This document shows positions 54,411 to 63,090 of a stretch of DNA of 64,000 nucleotides, one piece after another. The notes under the pieces are model-generated. The model was not told where the DNA came from, made no database searches, and saw only the letters and a list, made by a program, of their open reading frames with translations. How positions within the stretch are numbered: the stretch's first letter is position 1; the number at the start of each line of letters is the position of its first letter. A program made the translations under genes and the position numbers. The stretch is from Paraliobacillus quinghaiensis (GTDB lineage Bacteria; Bacillota; Bacilli; Bacillales; Amphibacillaceae): the NCBI RefSeq assembly GCF_003426025.1, contig NZ_QJSH01000015.1, positions 1-64,000 on the forward strand. Reading direction: 5' to 3'.

Positions 54411-54439
54411 ATTGTAGCAGATAAGTAAGTTTTCCTCAA
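54411..54439 (-). promoter_or_regulatory. Promoter of the cggR-gapA operon
   Basis: TTGAGG (54439-54434) and TACAAT (54416-54411) are 17 bp apart. Between 54440 and 54600 nothing else is evident. Confidence 0.7.
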
Positions 54440-54600
54440 CAAATTTCTTTTGTTTTTGCCTTATTAACGTTATCCCTAATTATCAAAATTCCCGTCTTAA
54501 AATGTCTAATCAAAGAACAACTCACCTACTAAAACAATCCATTCGTTCATATTTATCTCCCATACAATAAGTATTTAGCTCTGACAAACTGTATTAGAAA

Positions 54601-54643
54601 GAAAAACACACGGAATGTTCTCAAAATGTCCAATGTGTTTTCC
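54601..54643 (-). terminator. Terminator after ldh
   Basis: On the minus strand AAAACACATTGGA pairs imperfectly with TTCCGTGTGTTTT and is followed by TCTTTC. It is 48 bp past the ldh stop. Confidence 0.55.
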
Positions 54644-54690
54644 CTTCTAACGTCTGCTTTGATACGCTATTCATAAAGTAATTTTGTTGT

Positions 54691-55656
54691 TTAATTTGGC
54701 AGTACGTTTTCTGTCATTTCTTTTAAAATCTTCGCAGATTCATGTAATTGTTTTGATTCTTGTTCATTTAAATCTAATTCAAGTACTTCTCGAACACCAT
54801 ACTCATTCACAACAGCAGGAACACCGAGGTATACACCTTCTACGCCATATTGCCCTTCAAATAATGTTGATACTGTAACAATAGAGTTTTCATTATAAAG
54901 AATAGCTCTTGTTAAACGCGCTAACCCTAGTCCAATACCGTAATAAGTCGCACCTTTTCTTTCAATAATATGATAAGCAGCATCTCGCACATTCTCAAAA
55001 ATTGTTCGCATATTTTCATCCTGTTGAACATCAGGAATGTTCCCATATTTACTTAATGGAACCCCACCTATTTGAACATGACTCCAAACCGGCAATTCAG
55101 AATCACCATGCTCTCCTATAATATATGCGTGAACATTACGGGAATCTACTTGGTAATACTCACTTAACAAATAACGGAATCTTGCTGTATCAAGAATTGT
55201 GCCTGAACCGATTACTCTTTCTTTTGGTAGACCAGATACCTCAAGTGCAACATGACTTAATACATCAACAGGGTTTGTAGCAACTAATAAAATCCCTTTA
55301 AATTCGGTATCCATTATACTGTTAACAATCCCTGTCATAATTTTTGCATTTTTGGCGGCTAGATCAAGCCTTGTCTCACCTGGGGCTTGATTAGCTCCAG
55401 CTGTAATAACAACCATGTCTGCGTCTGTACATTCTTCGTAATCACCTGCTCGAATTCTCATTGGAGCCCCAAACGGCATACCATGATTTAAATCGCGAGC
55501 TTCTCCTTCTGCGCGATCTTTATCTAAATCAATAAGAACAAGTTCATTTACAGTTCCTTGATTTAATAATGCATAAGCATAACTTGAACCAACAAAGCCA
55601 GTTCCAATTATGACAACTTTTCTTGTTTTAGATTGTCCAATAGTCACACTAGTCAC
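54691..55656 (-). CDS. ldh: L-lactate dehydrogenase
   Basis: LDH reduces pyruvate to lactate and regenerates NAD in fermentation. The 321 residues have the Rossmann motif GTGFVGSSYAYAL, the catalytic His in GEHGDSELPVWS (about 183) and the substrate Arg in GETRLDLAAKN. Its Gln-like position (NQAPGETR) fits LDH rather than MDH. Its neighbour cggR shows the glycolytic context. GGAG lies ahead of the ATG. Confidence 0.95.
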   Translation of the reverse strand: MTSVTIGQSKTRKVVIIGTGFVGSSYAYALLNQGTVNELVLIDLDKDRAEGEARDLNHGMPFGAPMRIRAGDYEECTDADMVVITAGANQAPGETRLDLAAKNAKIMTGIVNSIMDTEFKGILLVATNPVDVLSHVALEVSGLPKERVIGSGTILDTARFRYLLSEYYQVDSRNVHAYIIGEHGDSELPVWSHVQIGGVPLSKYGNIPDVQQDENMRTIFENVRDAAYHIIERKGATYYGIGLGLARLTRAILYNENSIVTVSTLFEGQYGVEGVYLGVPAVVNEYGVREVLELDLNEQESKQLHESAKILKEMTENVLPN

Positions 55657-55784
55657 TCCTTTAGTTAAATCCTGTCGTATTTTGGGTTATACATAAAACT
55701 AAATCTTATTGGTACCCTACCCTATATAAAGATAGATTATGTCTGTTAGTTAAAAATTCACTTAAATAATTTTAATTTATAAAT

Positions 55785-55822
55785 AAAAAGACACACACAG
55801 AATCACATGTGTGTGTCTTTTA
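55785..55822. terminator. Terminator between ldh and a small membrane protein gene
   Basis: AAAAAGACACACACA pairs with TGTGTGTGTCTTTT around a 9-base loop. It ends the small gene at 55838 on the minus strand. Confidence 0.8.
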
Positions 55823-55837
55823 TTCCTATTGTATTGC

Positions 55838-56020
55838 TTACCTTATCAATCTTATTGCTTTCTGTAATGGTATATTGATATTTAAAAGATAAGCAAAATA
55901 TACAACTAATACAATATTCGCTGTATATTGCCAGATGAGCGGGAACTCAAAAATATCTTGCAACGAATCTGTTTCCCAAACAATAAGTAGTGAAATGAAT
56001 AGCAAATAGACATACTTCAT
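55838..56020 (-). CDS. Hypothetical small membrane protein (60 aa)
   Basis: I do not recognise this family. The 60 residues have an N-terminal hydrophobic stretch (YVYLLFISLLIVW) and a second one (YTANIVLVVYFAYLL), so it likely crosses the membrane twice. It ends with basic residues (QKAIRLIR). GGGGGTGGG lies 4 nt ahead of the ATG at 56020 and a strong terminator follows, so it is probably real. Confidence 0.6.
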   Translation of the reverse strand: MKYVYLLFISLLIVWETDSLQDIFEFPLIWQYTANIVLVVYFAYLLNINIPLQKAIRLIR

Positions 56021-56142
56021 TCACCCACCCCCATATCAGTTCTTTAATAAGAAATAAAAGCCCTAGATCTAATATTTCACCATAATATTATATATGAAAC
56101 CACCAGATAATAGTATAGAAAATTTTATTCTGAAATAAAAAC

Positions 56143-56171
56143 AAGAGTAGCTCAGAGGATAAGCTACTCTT
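56143..56171 (-). terminator. Terminator after the 62-aa gene
   Basis: AAGAGTAGCT pairs with AGCTACTCTT around a 9-base loop, then TTGTTTTTATTT on the minus strand. Confidence 0.8.
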
Positions 56172-56203
56172 ATTCGGTGACGTATTCCAGGATTAACCAG
56201 ATC

Positions 56204-56392
56204 TCACTTTGCAATATAAGAAGGAGTCGAGCAAACAGTGGAAGTTGATTGCTCAAGTGATAGTTGCTTTCGTTCGATCTCGCTCAGCTTACGATTGGTT
56301 GTTGCCACAATCGTCACCAATTGTGCAATCGCCTGCTCCTGATGTTGCAATTTATTGATCAGATCATGATATCCTACCTTATCATTTTGCAA
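56204..56392 (-). CDS. Hypothetical small protein (62 aa)
   Basis: I do not recognise this family. The 62 residues are mostly helical (LINKLQHQEQAIAQLVTIVATTNRKLSEIERKQ cannot be named as a domain), with a coiled-coil look and a single Cys near the end. The start is TTG at 56392, 10 nt after a strong AAAGGAGG. A strong terminator follows. It stands alone, and no function can be given. Confidence 0.55.
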   Translation of the reverse strand: MQNDKVGYHDLINKLQHQEQAIAQLVTIVATTNRKLSEIERKQLSLEQSTSTVCSTPSYIAK

Positions 56393-56669
56393 CGTGAATA
56401 CGCCTCCTTTAGATGTGATGACTTAGTTATAATATATTTAACGAAATAGAACAACTACGCAAATAGTGATTTTATGTTACGTATACACTTTAGTTCCTTT
56501 GATTTTCTTCTCACCTTTTTAAGATACCTGCTTATAATAATGTATTAAAATTAAAGTTTCGTATAATTGGGACTTTTTTTAGTTGTGGTTGAGCTAACCT
56601 ATTCACAACCGTTTGAGCTAGTGGAAAAGACATCCTTTTCTAGTCTATTCCCGCTATTCAACATATAAC
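56393..56669. other. Non-coding stretch ahead of sspO and the small genes
   Basis: No open frame with a ribosome site is seen. A direct repeat GTTGAGCTA/GTTTGAGCTAG lies near 56588-56621. A promoter for the small gene at 56204 is expected here but not clear. Confidence 0.4.
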
Positions 56670-56701
56670 AAGAGACCAAATCATTTACGATTTGGCCTCT
56701 T
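56670..56701 (-). terminator. Hairpin after sspO
   Basis: AAGAGGCCAAATC pairs with GATTTGGTCTCTT around a 6-base loop. The U-tract is poor (GTTATATG), but the stem is strong and correctly placed. Confidence 0.55.
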
Positions 56702-56767
56702 ACTAGTTACCTATTTCAAAAAACTTATCTGCATAGGGGAACTACCTTATATAAGAAGATAGTTTAA

Positions 56768-56926
56768 CTACTGACGTTTTTTTGTTTTTTTATTGTTCTG
56801 TTTTTCATTTTCAGTTAATGGTTCATTTGCAAATTCATGATCAAAGTTAGTTGGCAGTGTACCTCGTATAGCCTGTTCATCGCTAACACCAGCATTTAAC
56901 TTTTCATTCTTAATTTTTTTACCCAT
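56768..56926 (-). CDS. sspO: Small acid-soluble spore protein O (SspO)
   Basis: This 52-codon gene encodes a minor small acid-soluble spore protein. The C-terminal half NFDHEFANEPLTENEKQNNKK is very close to the SspO pattern of B. subtilis (NEEFANENLTPAERQNNKK), and the start MGKKIKNEKL fits. GGAGGTGA lies 6 nt ahead of the ATG at 56926. SspO is made in the forespore under SigG control. It is too short for standard gene finding but well supported, and it confirms the organism sporulates. Confidence 0.88.
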   Translation of the reverse strand: MGKKIKNEKLNAGVSDEQAIRGTLPTNFDHEFANEPLTENEKQNNKKTKKRQ

Positions 56927-56997
56927 CACAAATCACCTCCATCACTTAGTTTGTGAAGAGATGTTTGGATTATCAATACCAATTTACGGTAGATGCA

Positions 56998-57510
56998 TTA
57001 GGCGCGATACCTTAACGCTAACCCTTTAAGAAAGTTTCGAGCATATCTATCACCACAGACTTTATAATTTCGATGCCCTTCTTTTCTTAACACGGCACTC
57101 AATTCACTTTTTGAAATTGTTACTCCCGTTTCATCTAAAATGTCAAGAATATCATCACTTGTAAGTGAGAGTGCAATTTTAACCTTCTTAAGCATAACAT
57201 TGTTAACACTTTGATCGCTTTTAATCATTTGCTCTTGTTTACGGGAATCGCCTGGCTTTGCATCTTGTTTACCTCTGTTCTTTACAATCAGGCCGTTCAA
57301 AAAGGATTCCAGCATATAATTATCGCATCTTTCCTCATATTCATTTTCTTGGAAATCATCGCTCTCAATTTGGTTATTTAATTTCGCTAACATATTTTGC
57401 GTTTCTTCGATTGTTGTTTTTAATCCACCTAAATCAAAAATCTCCACCATTTCTGCGTCTTTTATATCTAGTGCATATCTCAACCTAACCAAAATATCAT
57501 TATTATTCAT
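56998..57510 (-). CDS. DUF1456 family protein (YehS-like)
   Basis: The 170 residues contain two copies of one motif: MNNNDILVRLRYALDIKDAEM (1-21), and near residue 100 VNNVMLKKVKIALSLTSDDILDIL. The second copy ends in the RNYKVCGDRYARNFLKGLALRYR tail, and a weaker version of it ends the first copy (YEERCDNYMLESFLNGL). This internal repeat is typical of DUF1456 (E. coli YehS). No function is known. It lies between sspO and tRNA-Arg. Confidence 0.85.
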   Translation of the reverse strand: MNNNDILVRLRYALDIKDAEMVEIFDLGGLKTTIEETQNMLAKLNNQIESDDFQENEYEERCDNYMLESFLNGLIVKNRGKQDAKPGDSRKQEQMIKSDQSVNNVMLKKVKIALSLTSDDILDILDETGVTISKSELSAVLRKEGHRNYKVCGDRYARNFLKGLALRYRA

Positions 57511-57677
57511 TGTTATCCTCCAATTACCATCCTAGTTTAAACATTAGTCATCAGTATAATACTTCTCTGCAAATAATGCATTAAAATATTCCCATCAGTA
57601 CTGAACAATTCTGCCACTAAAGATATAAGCACTTCCAAGTTTATACCTAAAAAAATCGATGTAACTAGTACTTACAT

Positions 57678-57719
57678 AAAAACAGCAAGAATCCCAATTA
57701 ATAGAATCCTTGCTGTTTA
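57678..57719 (-). terminator. Terminator after tRNA-Arg
   Basis: AAACAGCAAG...GATTC pairs with GGATTC...TTGCTGTTT, then TTT on the minus strand. Confidence 0.85.
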
Positions 57720-57725
57720 TCTTAG

Positions 57726-57798
57726 TGCGCCCGGAGGGATTCGAACCCCCGACTCTTGGTACCGGAAACCAATGCTCTATCCCCTGAGCTACGGGCGC
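57726..57798 (-). tRNA. tRNA-Arg (anticodon CCG)
   Basis: The minus strand reads GCGCCCGTAGCTCAGGGGAT, then the anticodon stem-loop TTGGT-TTCCGGT-ACCAA with CCG at 57765-57763, and GGTTCGAATCCCTCCGGGCGCA. The acceptor stem is perfect. CCA is not encoded. It reads CGG. The same place, near clpP, holds tRNA-Arg in B. subtilis. A 243-bp frame over it (57595-57837) is a shadow. Confidence 0.97.
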
Positions 57799-57842
57799 AT
57801 TATTAAATAATTTTATCCCTCTGTAAAAGAAGAACAAGCACT

Positions 57843-57871
57843 ATTATAACGGATTACTTCTATTATTACAA
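57843..57871 (-). promoter_or_regulatory. tRNA-Arg promoter
   Basis: TTGTAA (57871-57866) and TATAAT (57848-57843) are 17 bp apart, 45 bp ahead of the tRNA. Confidence 0.7.
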
Positions 57872-58053
57872 TTGTAATTATAAACTTTCTTATTTGTTGA
57901 AATAACTGCTATCGATCTAAAAATTTAAGTAAATGACCACCCAAAAAACAATTATACTCTGTTATAATAAAATGTAAGGTTTATATTACCATCTGATTGG
58001 GTACGATACAATTAGATATATCTAAAATAAAAGTCAAAAGGAAGTGTATTTCG

Positions 58054-58083
58054 TTTGACCTTTATTGACCATTTAGTTACTAT
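58054..58083 (+). promoter_or_regulatory. CtsR operator and clpP promoter
   Basis: TTTGACC-TTT-ATTGACC (58054-58070) is a direct repeat matching the CtsR heptad. Its first unit holds TTGACC as a -35, and TACTAT (58078-58083) lies 17 bp on as the -10. CtsR should repress clpP until heat or protein stress. The rest of 57872-58140 shows no gene. Confidence 0.85.
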
Positions 58084-58140
58084 ATACATAGTTAGTTAAT
58101 TCACTAATGGAACCGATGATTATGAAGGAGGAAGATTGCA

Positions 58141-58731
58141 ATGAATTTGATACCAACAGTTATTGAACAAACAAACCGCGGAGAACGTGCTTATGACATC
58201 TATTCTCGTTTATTAAAAGACCGCATTATTATGTTAGGTAGTGCGATTGATGATAATGTTGCCAACAGTATTGTGGCACAGCTTTTATTCTTAGAAGCAG
58301 AAAGTCCAGATAAAGATATTTCACTCTACATTAATTCACCAGGTGGCTCTATAACAGCTGGGATGGCAATTTACGATACAATGCAATTTATTAAACCAGA
58401 CGTTTCTACTATCTGTGTAGGTATGGCTGCATCAATGGGGTCATTCTTATTAGCTACAGGTGCACCTGGAAAACGTTATGCACTACCAAACAGTGAAGTT
58501 ATGATTCACCAACCATTAGGTGGAACACAAGGGCAAGCATCAGATATTGAAATTCATGCTAAAAGAATTATTCAAATGCGTGACAAGTTAAACAAAATTT
58601 ATTCTGATCGTACTGGACAACCAATTGATGTTATTCAACGCGATACAGATCGTGATAACTTTATGGATGCAGATAAAGCAAAAGAATATGGTTTAATTGA
58701 CAAAGTAATGGAAAAAAAACCAACTAAATAA
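58141..58731 (+). CDS. clpP: ATP-dependent Clp protease proteolytic subunit ClpP
   Basis: ClpP forms the barrel protease that degrades unfolded and SsrA-tagged proteins with ClpX or ClpC. The 196 residues have the triad Ser98 (GMAASMGSF), His123 (MIHQPLGG) and Asp172 (DRDNFM). The family length is exact. AAGGAGGA precedes the ATG by 7 nt. A CtsR box covers the promoter. ClpP would remove proteins tagged by the tmRNA of this window. Confidence 0.98.
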   Translation: MNLIPTVIEQTNRGERAYDIYSRLLKDRIIMLGSAIDDNVANSIVAQLLFLEAESPDKDISLYINSPGGSITAGMAIYDTMQFIKPDVSTICVGMAASMGSFLLATGAPGKRYALPNSEVMIHQPLGGTQGQASDIEIHAKRIIQMRDKLNKIYSDRTGQPIDVIQRDTDRDNFMDADKAKEYGLIDKVMEKKPTK

Positions 58732-58736
58732 AATGT

Positions 58737-58778
58737 AATAAGGACTGAGCTTAATAAAAAAGCTCAGTCCTTATTTTT
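58737..58778. terminator. Bidirectional terminator after clpP
   Basis: AATAAGGACTGAGCTT pairs with AAGCTCAGTCCTTATT around a 6-base loop, with TTT on the plus strand. Confidence 0.9.
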
Positions 58779-58874
58779 AAATGAAACTTCCCTTAAAGAT
58801 AACTTTACTGTCTATTAATTAAAAATCGCAGAGATAAATCAATTGGTGATTTTAATTAAAAACGTTTTAAAATA

Positions 58875-59138
58875 TTAAACTTTCGTTGGTTCAGTTAAAA
58901 ATGCTGTTAATGCATCAATACCAGCTTGATCATCCGCGCCATCTCCAATTAAAGTCACTGTTTCGCCGCTAGCTACCGCTAAACTTAACAACCCCATAAT
59001 ACTTTTAGCGTTTACCCTTCTATTATTTTTTTCCAAAAATATTTCAGCTGCAAAACTATTTGCTTTTTGAACAAACCCCGCTGCTGCGCTTGCTTGTAGG
59101 CCTGGTTCTACTCCAACTACTACCGTTTTTTCCACCAT
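58875..59138 (-). CDS. crh: HPr-like catabolite repression protein Crh
   Basis: Crh is an HPr paralogue that, when Ser46 is phosphorylated, co-represses with CcpA. The 87 residues keep S46 in NAKSIMGLL, and Q15 replaces the catalytic His, so PTS transfer is impossible. Oddly, residues 17-18 are Ser and Ala (LQASAA) where Crh and HPr usually have Arg and Pro. GAGGAGA lies 7 nt before the ATG at 59138; a TTG upstream (59156) is less likely. It ends the yvcI-crh gene row. Confidence 0.88.
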   Translation of the reverse strand: MVEKTVVVGVEPGLQASAAAGFVQKANSFAAEIFLEKNNRRVNAKSIMGLLSLAVASGETVTLIGDGADDQAGIDALTAFLTEPTKV

Positions 59139-59329
59139 CGATAAGTCTCCTCTCAAATTGAATTACAAAAAGAAAGCATGAATAACTAAATTATTACCAA
59201 TAAATATACTATGTTAACCTAACCAGCATTATAACATGAAAACGCATACATTAACAACGAAAATTCCTAAAAAATAACATCGATAACAGTCAAATAATCG
59301 ACTGCAATCGATGTAGATCAGGCTTTCTT

Positions 59330-60283
59330 CTAACTATTAGGTTGTATCGGTTGCTCATTCAGTAGTTGTTCAGCGAATTGATCAATCTTTTTTAGTCGAT
59401 GATTAATACCTGATTTACTAATCTTTCCACCAGAAACTAATTCCCCTAATTCTTTTAACGATACATCTTGATGTTGGACACGTAACCTAGCAATCTCTTG
59501 CAATTTGTCAGGCAATGCATGCAGTCCAACGGTCCTTTCAATAAACTTTATATTTTCAACTTGGCGAAATGCTGCACCAATTGTTTTATTTAGATTAGCC
59601 GTTTCACAATTAACTAGTCTATTCACCGAATTACGCATATCGCGCATAATTCGAACATCTTCAAATTTAAGTAATGCTTGATGTGCACCTATATAATTAA
59701 AAAATTCCGTAATTTTTTCTGCTTCTTTAATATATGAAATATAGCCATTTCTTCTTTCCAAAATACGCGCATGTAAATCAAATGAATTCATTAATTCACA
59801 TAAAGAATCATTGTGCTCTTGGTATACATTTGCTATCTCTAAATGATAAGAAGATGTTTCAGGATTATTTACTGATCCACCTGCTAAAAAGGCACCTCGT
59901 AAATAAGCACGCTTGCAACATCTTTTCCTTAGATATTTAGGTGAAATTGTTCGGACAAGAGAAAATGGTTCTTCCAAAATATTTAAATCTGCTAAAATAT
60001 CTCGTGCTCTTTCAGTGATACGAACAATGTAGACATTATTTTTCTTTAACTTCATTTTCTTCCGAACAAGTAATTTAATTGGACAACCGTATAGTGTTTT
60101 TATTAACGTATAGATCCGACGAGCAATTGCAGCATTCTCGGTCTGTACATCTAATACATATTCTTGTCTTGATAAAGAGATGGCTCCATTCATTCGAATT
60201 AAGGCTGCAAGTTCTGCTTCTGCACAGCACGATTGATTCTCAATCTGAGTTAACTCTTTTTTTATTTCCGATGCAAAAGACAT
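59330..60283 (-). CDS. whiA: DNA-binding protein WhiA
   Basis: WhiA combines a LAGLIDADG-like N-terminal domain without catalytic function and a C-terminal HTH. It binds DNA and, in B. subtilis, affects division and chromosome segregation. The 317 residues show [25 protein letters not shown] and the end [30 protein letters not shown]. It lies between crh and yvcK, as in B. subtilis. GGAAGG precedes the ATG. Confidence 0.96.
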   Translation of the reverse strand: MSFASEIKKELTQIENQSCCAEAELAALIRMNGAISLSRQEYVLDVQTENAAIARRIYTLIKTLYGCPIKLLVRKKMKLKKNNVYIVRITERARDILADLNILEEPFSLVRTISPKYLRKRCCKRAYLRGAFLAGGSVNNPETSSYHLEIANVYQEHNDSLCELMNSFDLHARILERRNGYISYIKEAEKITEFFNYIGAHQALLKFEDVRIMRDMRNSVNRLVNCETANLNKTIGAAFRQVENIKFIERTVGLHALPDKLQEIARLRVQHQDVSLKELGELVSGGKISKSGINHRLKKIDQFAEQLLNEQPIQPNS

Positions 60284-60317
60284 TTCTTCACCTTCCTAAC
60301 TTGCTTCTAAACTATAA

Positions 60318-61268
60318 TCATACCAGAGAACACAGTAATTCTGCTACTTTTTTAGTATCGTGTCGCAACATTTTTTTACTATGATCAATGATATCTGCTT
60401 CGATAATATCTAATCCCATCTCAATTAATCGATCTGTATCATAGATAACAGGTTCAGCGTTTTCTTCTGCATACTTTTTTCGATAATCTCCAGCTATTGG
60501 CTTATTGTGTACAAGAATAGAATCAACACAATCTACTCCAATATGGTCTCTAATTGCTTCAATATGATCAGCAGCAGTATAATTCATTGTTTCTCCAGCT
60601 TGCGTCATAACGTTACAAACATAGACTACTTTTCCATTAGTATGACGGAGTGCATCTCCAATTTGCGGAACTACCAAGTTGGGCATCGTACTTGTATACA
60701 AACTACCAGGTGCGATAACAATTATGTCGGCTTGCTTAATCGCTTCAACTGCTTCAGGAAGTGGCAGAACTGGATCTGGTTGTAAGAATACACGCTTAAT
60801 GACCTTGTTTGCTAACGGAATATTTGATTCACCTGCGATTATTTCTCCATCGGCCATTTCTGCGTGGAGAAACATATTATGATTCGCAATTGGATAGATA
60901 TTTCCTTTTACATTTAATACACGAGATATCTCTTTAATCCCATTATAAAAGTCTCCCGTAACAGATGTCATTGCGGCTAATAATAAATTACCCATTGAAT
61001 GACCTGAGAGACCTTTTCCATTTTGAAACCGATGTTGAAATAACTGCAATAACATTGGCTCTACTTCTGATAGGGCAGCAATTACGTTACGAATATCTCC
61101 AGGGGCAGGCATTGACATTTCTGTTCTTAATCTCCCAGAACTCCCACCATCATCTGCTACTGTTACAATTGCAGATAGATCAATTGGATGTTCCTTTAAG
61201 CCACGTAGTAATACTGGCATACCTGTTCCCCCACCCAGTACAACTACACTTTTCTGCTTACTTTCCAT
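60318..61268 (-). CDS. yvcK: Gluconeogenesis factor YvcK (MgfK)
   Basis: YvcK is a UDP-GlcNAc-binding protein needed for growth on gluconeogenic carbon and normal cell shape. The 316-residue protein of the CofD-like family has VVVLGGGTGMPVLLRGLK at the N-terminus, then TVADDGGSSGRLR and IAPGSLYTSTMPNL. It stands between rapZ (3 bp upstream) and whiA, so it is co-transcribed. Family and order both support the call. Confidence 0.95.
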   Translation of the reverse strand: MESKQKSVVVLGGGTGMPVLLRGLKEHPIDLSAIVTVADDGGSSGRLRTEMSMPAPGDIRNVIAALSEVEPMLLQLFQHRFQNGKGLSGHSMGNLLLAAMTSVTGDFYNGIKEISRVLNVKGNIYPIANHNMFLHAEMADGEIIAGESNIPLANKVIKRVFLQPDPVLPLPEAVEAIKQADIIVIAPGSLYTSTMPNLVVPQIGDALRHTNGKVVYVCNVMTQAGETMNYTAADHIEAIRDHIGVDCVDSILVHNKPIAGDYRKKYAEENAEPVIYDTDRLIEMGLDIIEADIIDHSKKMLRHDTKKVAELLCSLV

Positions 61269-61271
61269 AGC

Positions 61272-62156
61272 TTAATGTCCCTTTCTTTTATCGATATCTC
61301 GATGACTAACATGGGTAATGTATTGCTTAGAAAAATGGTTTTTCAGGTACTCAGCAAGCGCTACAGAGCGATGTTGGCCACCAGTGCAACCAATTGCAAT
61401 TACTAACTGACTTTTTCCTTCTTTTTTATATTGAGGTAACATAAAGGTTAACAGATCAACAATTTTTTCTAAAAATTTCTGTGTATCTGACCATTTAAAA
61501 ACATATGAAGAAACCTCTGAATTTAAACCTGTTAATGGCCGCATATGCTCTACATAATGTGGATTTGGCAAAAAACGTACATCGAATACTAAATCAGCAT
61601 CTATTGGTAAGCCATATTTAAAACCGAATGATACCGCATGAACGGAAAATATTTTTTGTTCTTCTTCACCATATTTTTCAACAATCTTTTCTCGAAGTTC
61701 TTTTGGTTTTAAATTTGTAGTATCAATAAAATATTGCGCTCTTCCTCTTAACTCATCTAACATCACCCGCTCTTGTTTGATTCCATCAAGCGGTAATCCA
61801 TCTGGCGCTAGTGGATGTGTTCTTCTTGTTTCTTTATATCGAGAAACAAGCATTTTTTCTTGTGCATCTAAAAATAAGATATGCTCCTCTAACCAATCTG
61901 CTTTTCCTAATGTATCTAATGCATCAAATAATGTGTCGAAAAATTCTCTTCCTCGTAAATCCATTACCAATGCGACTTTTTGAATGTTATTACTAGCATC
62001 TTTCATTAATTCTAAAAATTTTGGAAGTAGTGCTGGTGGTAAATTATCAACACAATAATATCCTAGGTCTTCAAAGCTTTGGACAGCTACAGTTTTACCT
62101 GCACCAGACATCCCTGTAATAATGACTAATTTTGTTTCCTTCTCATGTGTCATCAT
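61272..62156 (-). CDS. rapZ: RNase adaptor/nucleotide-binding protein RapZ (YvcJ)
   Basis: This 294-residue P-loop protein has Walker [10 protein letters not shown] (about 15-23), [11 protein letters not shown] and a C-terminal domain with [18 protein letters not shown]. In E. coli RapZ guides RNase E to GlmZ; the Bacillus homologue YvcJ binds GTP and affects competence. AAAGGAG lies 6 nt before the ATG at 62156. It heads the row to yvcK and whiA. Confidence 0.95.
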   Translation of the reverse strand: MMTHEKETKLVIITGMSGAGKTVAVQSFEDLGYYCVDNLPPALLPKFLELMKDASNNIQKVALVMDLRGREFFDTLFDALDTLGKADWLEEHILFLDAQEKMLVSRYKETRRTHPLAPDGLPLDGIKQERVMLDELRGRAQYFIDTTNLKPKELREKIVEKYGEEEQKIFSVHAVSFGFKYGLPIDADLVFDVRFLPNPHYVEHMRPLTGLNSEVSSYVFKWSDTQKFLEKIVDLLTFMLPQYKKEGKSQLVIAIGCTGGQHRSVALAEYLKNHFSKQYITHVSHRDIDKRKGH

Positions 62157-62257
62157 CGATCACTCCTTTATTTAGGCTCGTTTCATGGTTTCATTGCCTT
62201 ACTTTAAATTTCACAGTTGATATATAATGTGTCGTAACTAAAGGTATGAACTCCATA

Positions 62258-62323
62258 CCCGCTCCATCAGTGAAATGGACTCGCTTTCCATGGAAAGGGA
62301 GTCAATTTCATTTGAGGAGTGGG
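62258..62323. repeat. Long inverted repeat between rapZ and the Nudix gene
   Basis: CCCGCTCC...TGAAATGGACTCGCTTTCC is followed by GGAAAGGGAGTCAATTTCA...GGAGTGGG, a hairpin of about 30-bp arms with few mismatches. The tip CTTTCC/GGAAAG also occurs in the other dispersed repeats. It may be a terminator-like or mobile miniature element. Confidence 0.6.
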
Positions 62324-62411
62324 TCTAGACATTCTTTTAATACGCATTCTATCTATACTGCGTCATTAACATTTTAGAAATCAGTCTTGGTTTAAATGTT
62401 TAGAGATAGCT

Positions 62412-62864
62412 TTATTCTAATCTATGATTAAGTAGTTCATAGTTTGTTGTATAATTAAATATTCCATGTGTTACTTTATTATCAAAAAGTAATTTTCGGT
62501 GAATATAACGATCACTCGGTGCCATAGGCTTATCCAATACATTTTCAATCGGCACCCATTCTAATTCACCTTCTCTACAAAAATCAACGATTTCTCCTTG
62601 ACTAACTTCGCACACAAATGTAAACATCATCCACTCTCTTTGAATGACGTCATCCTCAATTTTAACCATTGTAAAAATACCACGCAAAGAGGGGTCAATT
62701 AAATGTAATCCTGTTTCTTCACGGTATTCTCTTACAACAGATTCCTTCAGAGATTCTCCTTGTTCCATCTTGCCACCGGGCATTGCATACCAGCCACGGC
62801 TAGGTTTTTTTAATAAAAGCACCTGATCTTGCTGTTTTAAAATACAATTTGTCACCCGTTGCAA
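62412..62864 (-). CDS. yvcI: Nudix hydrolase YvcI
   Basis: The 150-residue protein has the Nudix box GGKMEQGESLKESVVREYREETG cut into its parts: GGKMEQGES, then REYREETG (about 31-53). Nudix enzymes hydrolyse nucleoside diphosphate derivatives with Mg2+. It starts TTG at 62864 with a weak ribosome site. The gene lies between trxB and rapZ, as yvcI in B. subtilis. The substrate is unknown; mutator-type cleaning is possible. Confidence 0.85.
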   Translation of the reverse strand: MQRVTNCILKQQDQVLLLKKPSRGWYAMPGGKMEQGESLKESVVREYREETGLHLIDPSLRGIFTMVKIEDDVIQREWMMFTFVCEVSQGEIVDFCREGELEWVPIENVLDKPMAPSDRYIHRKLLFDNKVTHGIFNYTTNYELLNHRLE

Positions 62865-62942
62865 ATCAATTCACACTCTCTTTATTAATTAATATGTATT
62901 CATTATACTATATCCCAAGTCACCTATCTAATCTTAATCACA

Positions 62943-62973
62943 AAAAAATACACAGGCGATCTTATCGCCTGTG
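62943..62973 (-). terminator. Terminator after trxB
   Basis: CACAGGCGAT pairs with ATCGCCTGTG on the minus strand and runs into TATTTTTTT. It ends trxB. Confidence 0.85.
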
Positions 62974-63090
62974 CCAAATATATATTATTAAAGGGGGTCA
63001 ATTAGTACTTATAGTGTACCCCATTTATATTGCATGCGTGTTACAGGATCGTTAAGATGCAATTACGTTCTGATTGCACCTTATTACAGC

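Noticed and set aside
55657-55784. Rex operator ahead of ldh
   Set aside because: AAGTGAA-TTTT-TAACTAA has only one good half; too weak to list.
57595-57837. 80-codon minus-strand frame with APVAQGIEHWFPVPRVGGSNPSG
   Set aside because: It is the translation of tRNA-Arg, a well-known false gene.
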